From Hyphomicrobiales bacterium (lineage in GTDB: Bacteria; Pseudomonadota; Alphaproteobacteria; Rhizobiales; Beijerinckiaceae), in contig CAKNFJ010000001.1 in assembly GCA_930633495.1 (NCBI GenBank), forward strand, positions 3,557,001 to 3,621,000: a DNA stretch of 64,000 bases, read 5' to 3'. This document shows positions 63,354 to 64,000 of this stretch, one piece after another. The number at the start of each line of letters is the position of its first letter. The first letter of the stretch is position 1. A program made the position numbers and the translations under genes. The notes beneath the pieces were generated by a model. That model was not told the origin of the DNA and did no database searches. It was given only the letters and a program-made list of their open reading frames with translations.

Positions 63354-63371
63354 CTGTCATTTGGCTGTCAT
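63354..63371 (+). promoter_or_regulatory. Pho box upstream of pstS
   Basis: CTGTCATTTGGCTGTCAT: two CTGTCAT repeats 11 bases apart, the PhoB-binding consensus. A related CTTTCAT lies 13 bases before the first repeat. The box ends 56 bases upstream of the pstS start. Confidence 0.9.
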
Positions 63372-63427
63372 ATAGAGGGTGTTCTGACAGGGCCGCTGCA
63401 AACAGCGACCAGATGAGGACATCTCAC

Positions 63428-64000
63428 ATGCGCAAGATTCTCGTTCTCGCGGCCGTCGCCGCCGGGATCGCAGGTTCCGCCCAGGCTGCCGACATCACCG
63501 GCGCCGGCGCGACCTTCCCCTTTCCGATCTATTCGAAGTGGGCCGAGGCCTACAAGAAGGACACCGGCACCGGCCTGAACTACCAGTCGATCGGCTCGGG
63601 CGGCGGCATCCGCCAGATCAAGGCGAAGACCGTCGCCTTCGGCGCGACCGACGCCCCGCTCAAGGGCGAGGATTTGGCCAAGGACGGCCTGATCCAGTTC
63701 CCGACCGTGATGGGCGGCGTCGTTCCGGCCGTGAATATCGCCGGCGTCGAGCCGGGCAAGCTCAAGCTCTCGGGCGAGATCATCGCGCAGATCTATCTGG
63801 GCGACATCAAGAAGTGGAACGACCCGAAGATCGCCGCGCTCAACGCCGGCCTCACCCTGCCCGACGCCAACATCAACCCGGTCTACCGCTCGGACGGCTC
63901 GGGCACGACCTTCGTGTTCACCGACTACCTCGCCAAGGTTTCGGCCGACTGGAAGTCGAAGATCGGCGCGAACCAGTCGGTTCAGTGGCCGGTCGGCATC
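63428..64000 (+). CDS. pstS: phosphate ABC transporter substrate-binding protein PstS, 3' end missing
   Basis: Periplasmic high-affinity phosphate receptor of the Pst importer. The first 191 codons are present before the window ends. The signal peptide [20 protein letters not shown] precedes [22 protein letters not shown], the canonical PstS N-terminus. [23 protein letters not shown] and [16 protein letters not shown] contain the phosphate-binding Ser, Arg and Thr residues. Expression should depend on PhoB through the Pho box. pstC, pstA, pstB, phoU and phoB probably follow outside the window. Confidence 0.97.
   Translation, partial: MRKILVLAAVAAGIAGSAQAADITGAGATFPFPIYSKWAEAYKKDTGTGLNYQSIGSGGGIRQIKAKTVAFGATDAPLKGEDLAKDGLIQFPTVMGGVVPAVNIAGVEPGKLKLSGEIIAQIYLGDIKKWNDPKIAALNAGLTLPDANINPVYRSDGSGTTFVFTDYLAKVSADWKSKIGANQSVQWPVGI

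Overview
The window looks like chromosomal DNA of a high-GC alphaproteobacterium of the Hyphomicrobiales, Bosea-like in flavour. This is inferred from gene content and order: purL-bolA-grxD, argH-lptM-lysA, a phaB/phaA/phaR group, a long-form serA with serC, PhoR-PstS, two perfect CtrA boxes (TTAA-N7-TTAA), and many GC-rich palindromic intergenic elements. No species can be proved from this sequence. About 60 genes are recognisable. No rRNA, tRNA, CRISPR array or insertion sequence was seen.

Layout. 1-12 kb: housekeeping genes. These are an ABC-F ATPase cut by the left edge, an SGNH hydrolase, an MltB-type lytic transglycosylase with a CtrA box in front of it, rnk, galE and galU (divergent), a methyltransferase-thioesterase pair, and purL-bolA-grxD. 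11-16 kb: a zeta-toxin-like P-loop protein, a DUF1272 zinc protein, an orphan NodU-type carbamoyltransferase and a TlpA thioredoxin. 14.8-21 kb: argH-lptM-lysA and a large DUF4175 membrane protein. 21-25 kb: three transporters. 25-28 kb: PHA synthesis genes phaB and phaA with the divergent repressor gene phaR. 28-34 kb: a lower-GC pocket, an EAL c-di-GMP phosphodiesterase behind a second CtrA box, rpmF, mtgA and an IspA-type prenyl synthase. 34-47 kb: purA with a structured leader, peptidase, phosphatase, amidotransferase and transporter genes, a class A beta-lactamase, and serA and serC.

47.0-48.8 kb: the most unusual segment. An AT-rich islet holds one stand-alone reverse transcriptase (514 aa, FADD active site) preceded on its own strand by about 200 bases with several perfect hairpins. 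It sits between the serC leader and a 1.3-kb gene-poor, repeat-rich stretch. This resembles RT-based phage-defence modules (an RT with a 5' non-coding RNA), but the RT could not be placed in a known group.

50-61 kb: catabolic accessory DNA. A FucU-type mutarotase and a fuconolactonase-like hydrolase diverge from an ABC sugar importer lacking an ATPase gene, a DHDPS-like aldolase, an FCD-type GntR regulator and a complete TRAP transporter. A nearly identical palindromic motif precedes both the importer and the aldolase and may be the regulator's operator. 61-64 kb: ppk2 diverges from phoR, then pstS behind a Pho box. Polyphosphate and phosphate-starvation genes meet here, and the right edge cuts pstS.

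At least five families of palindromic intergenic elements recur between genes. Functional statements rest on visible motifs and family knowledge. No database search was possible.
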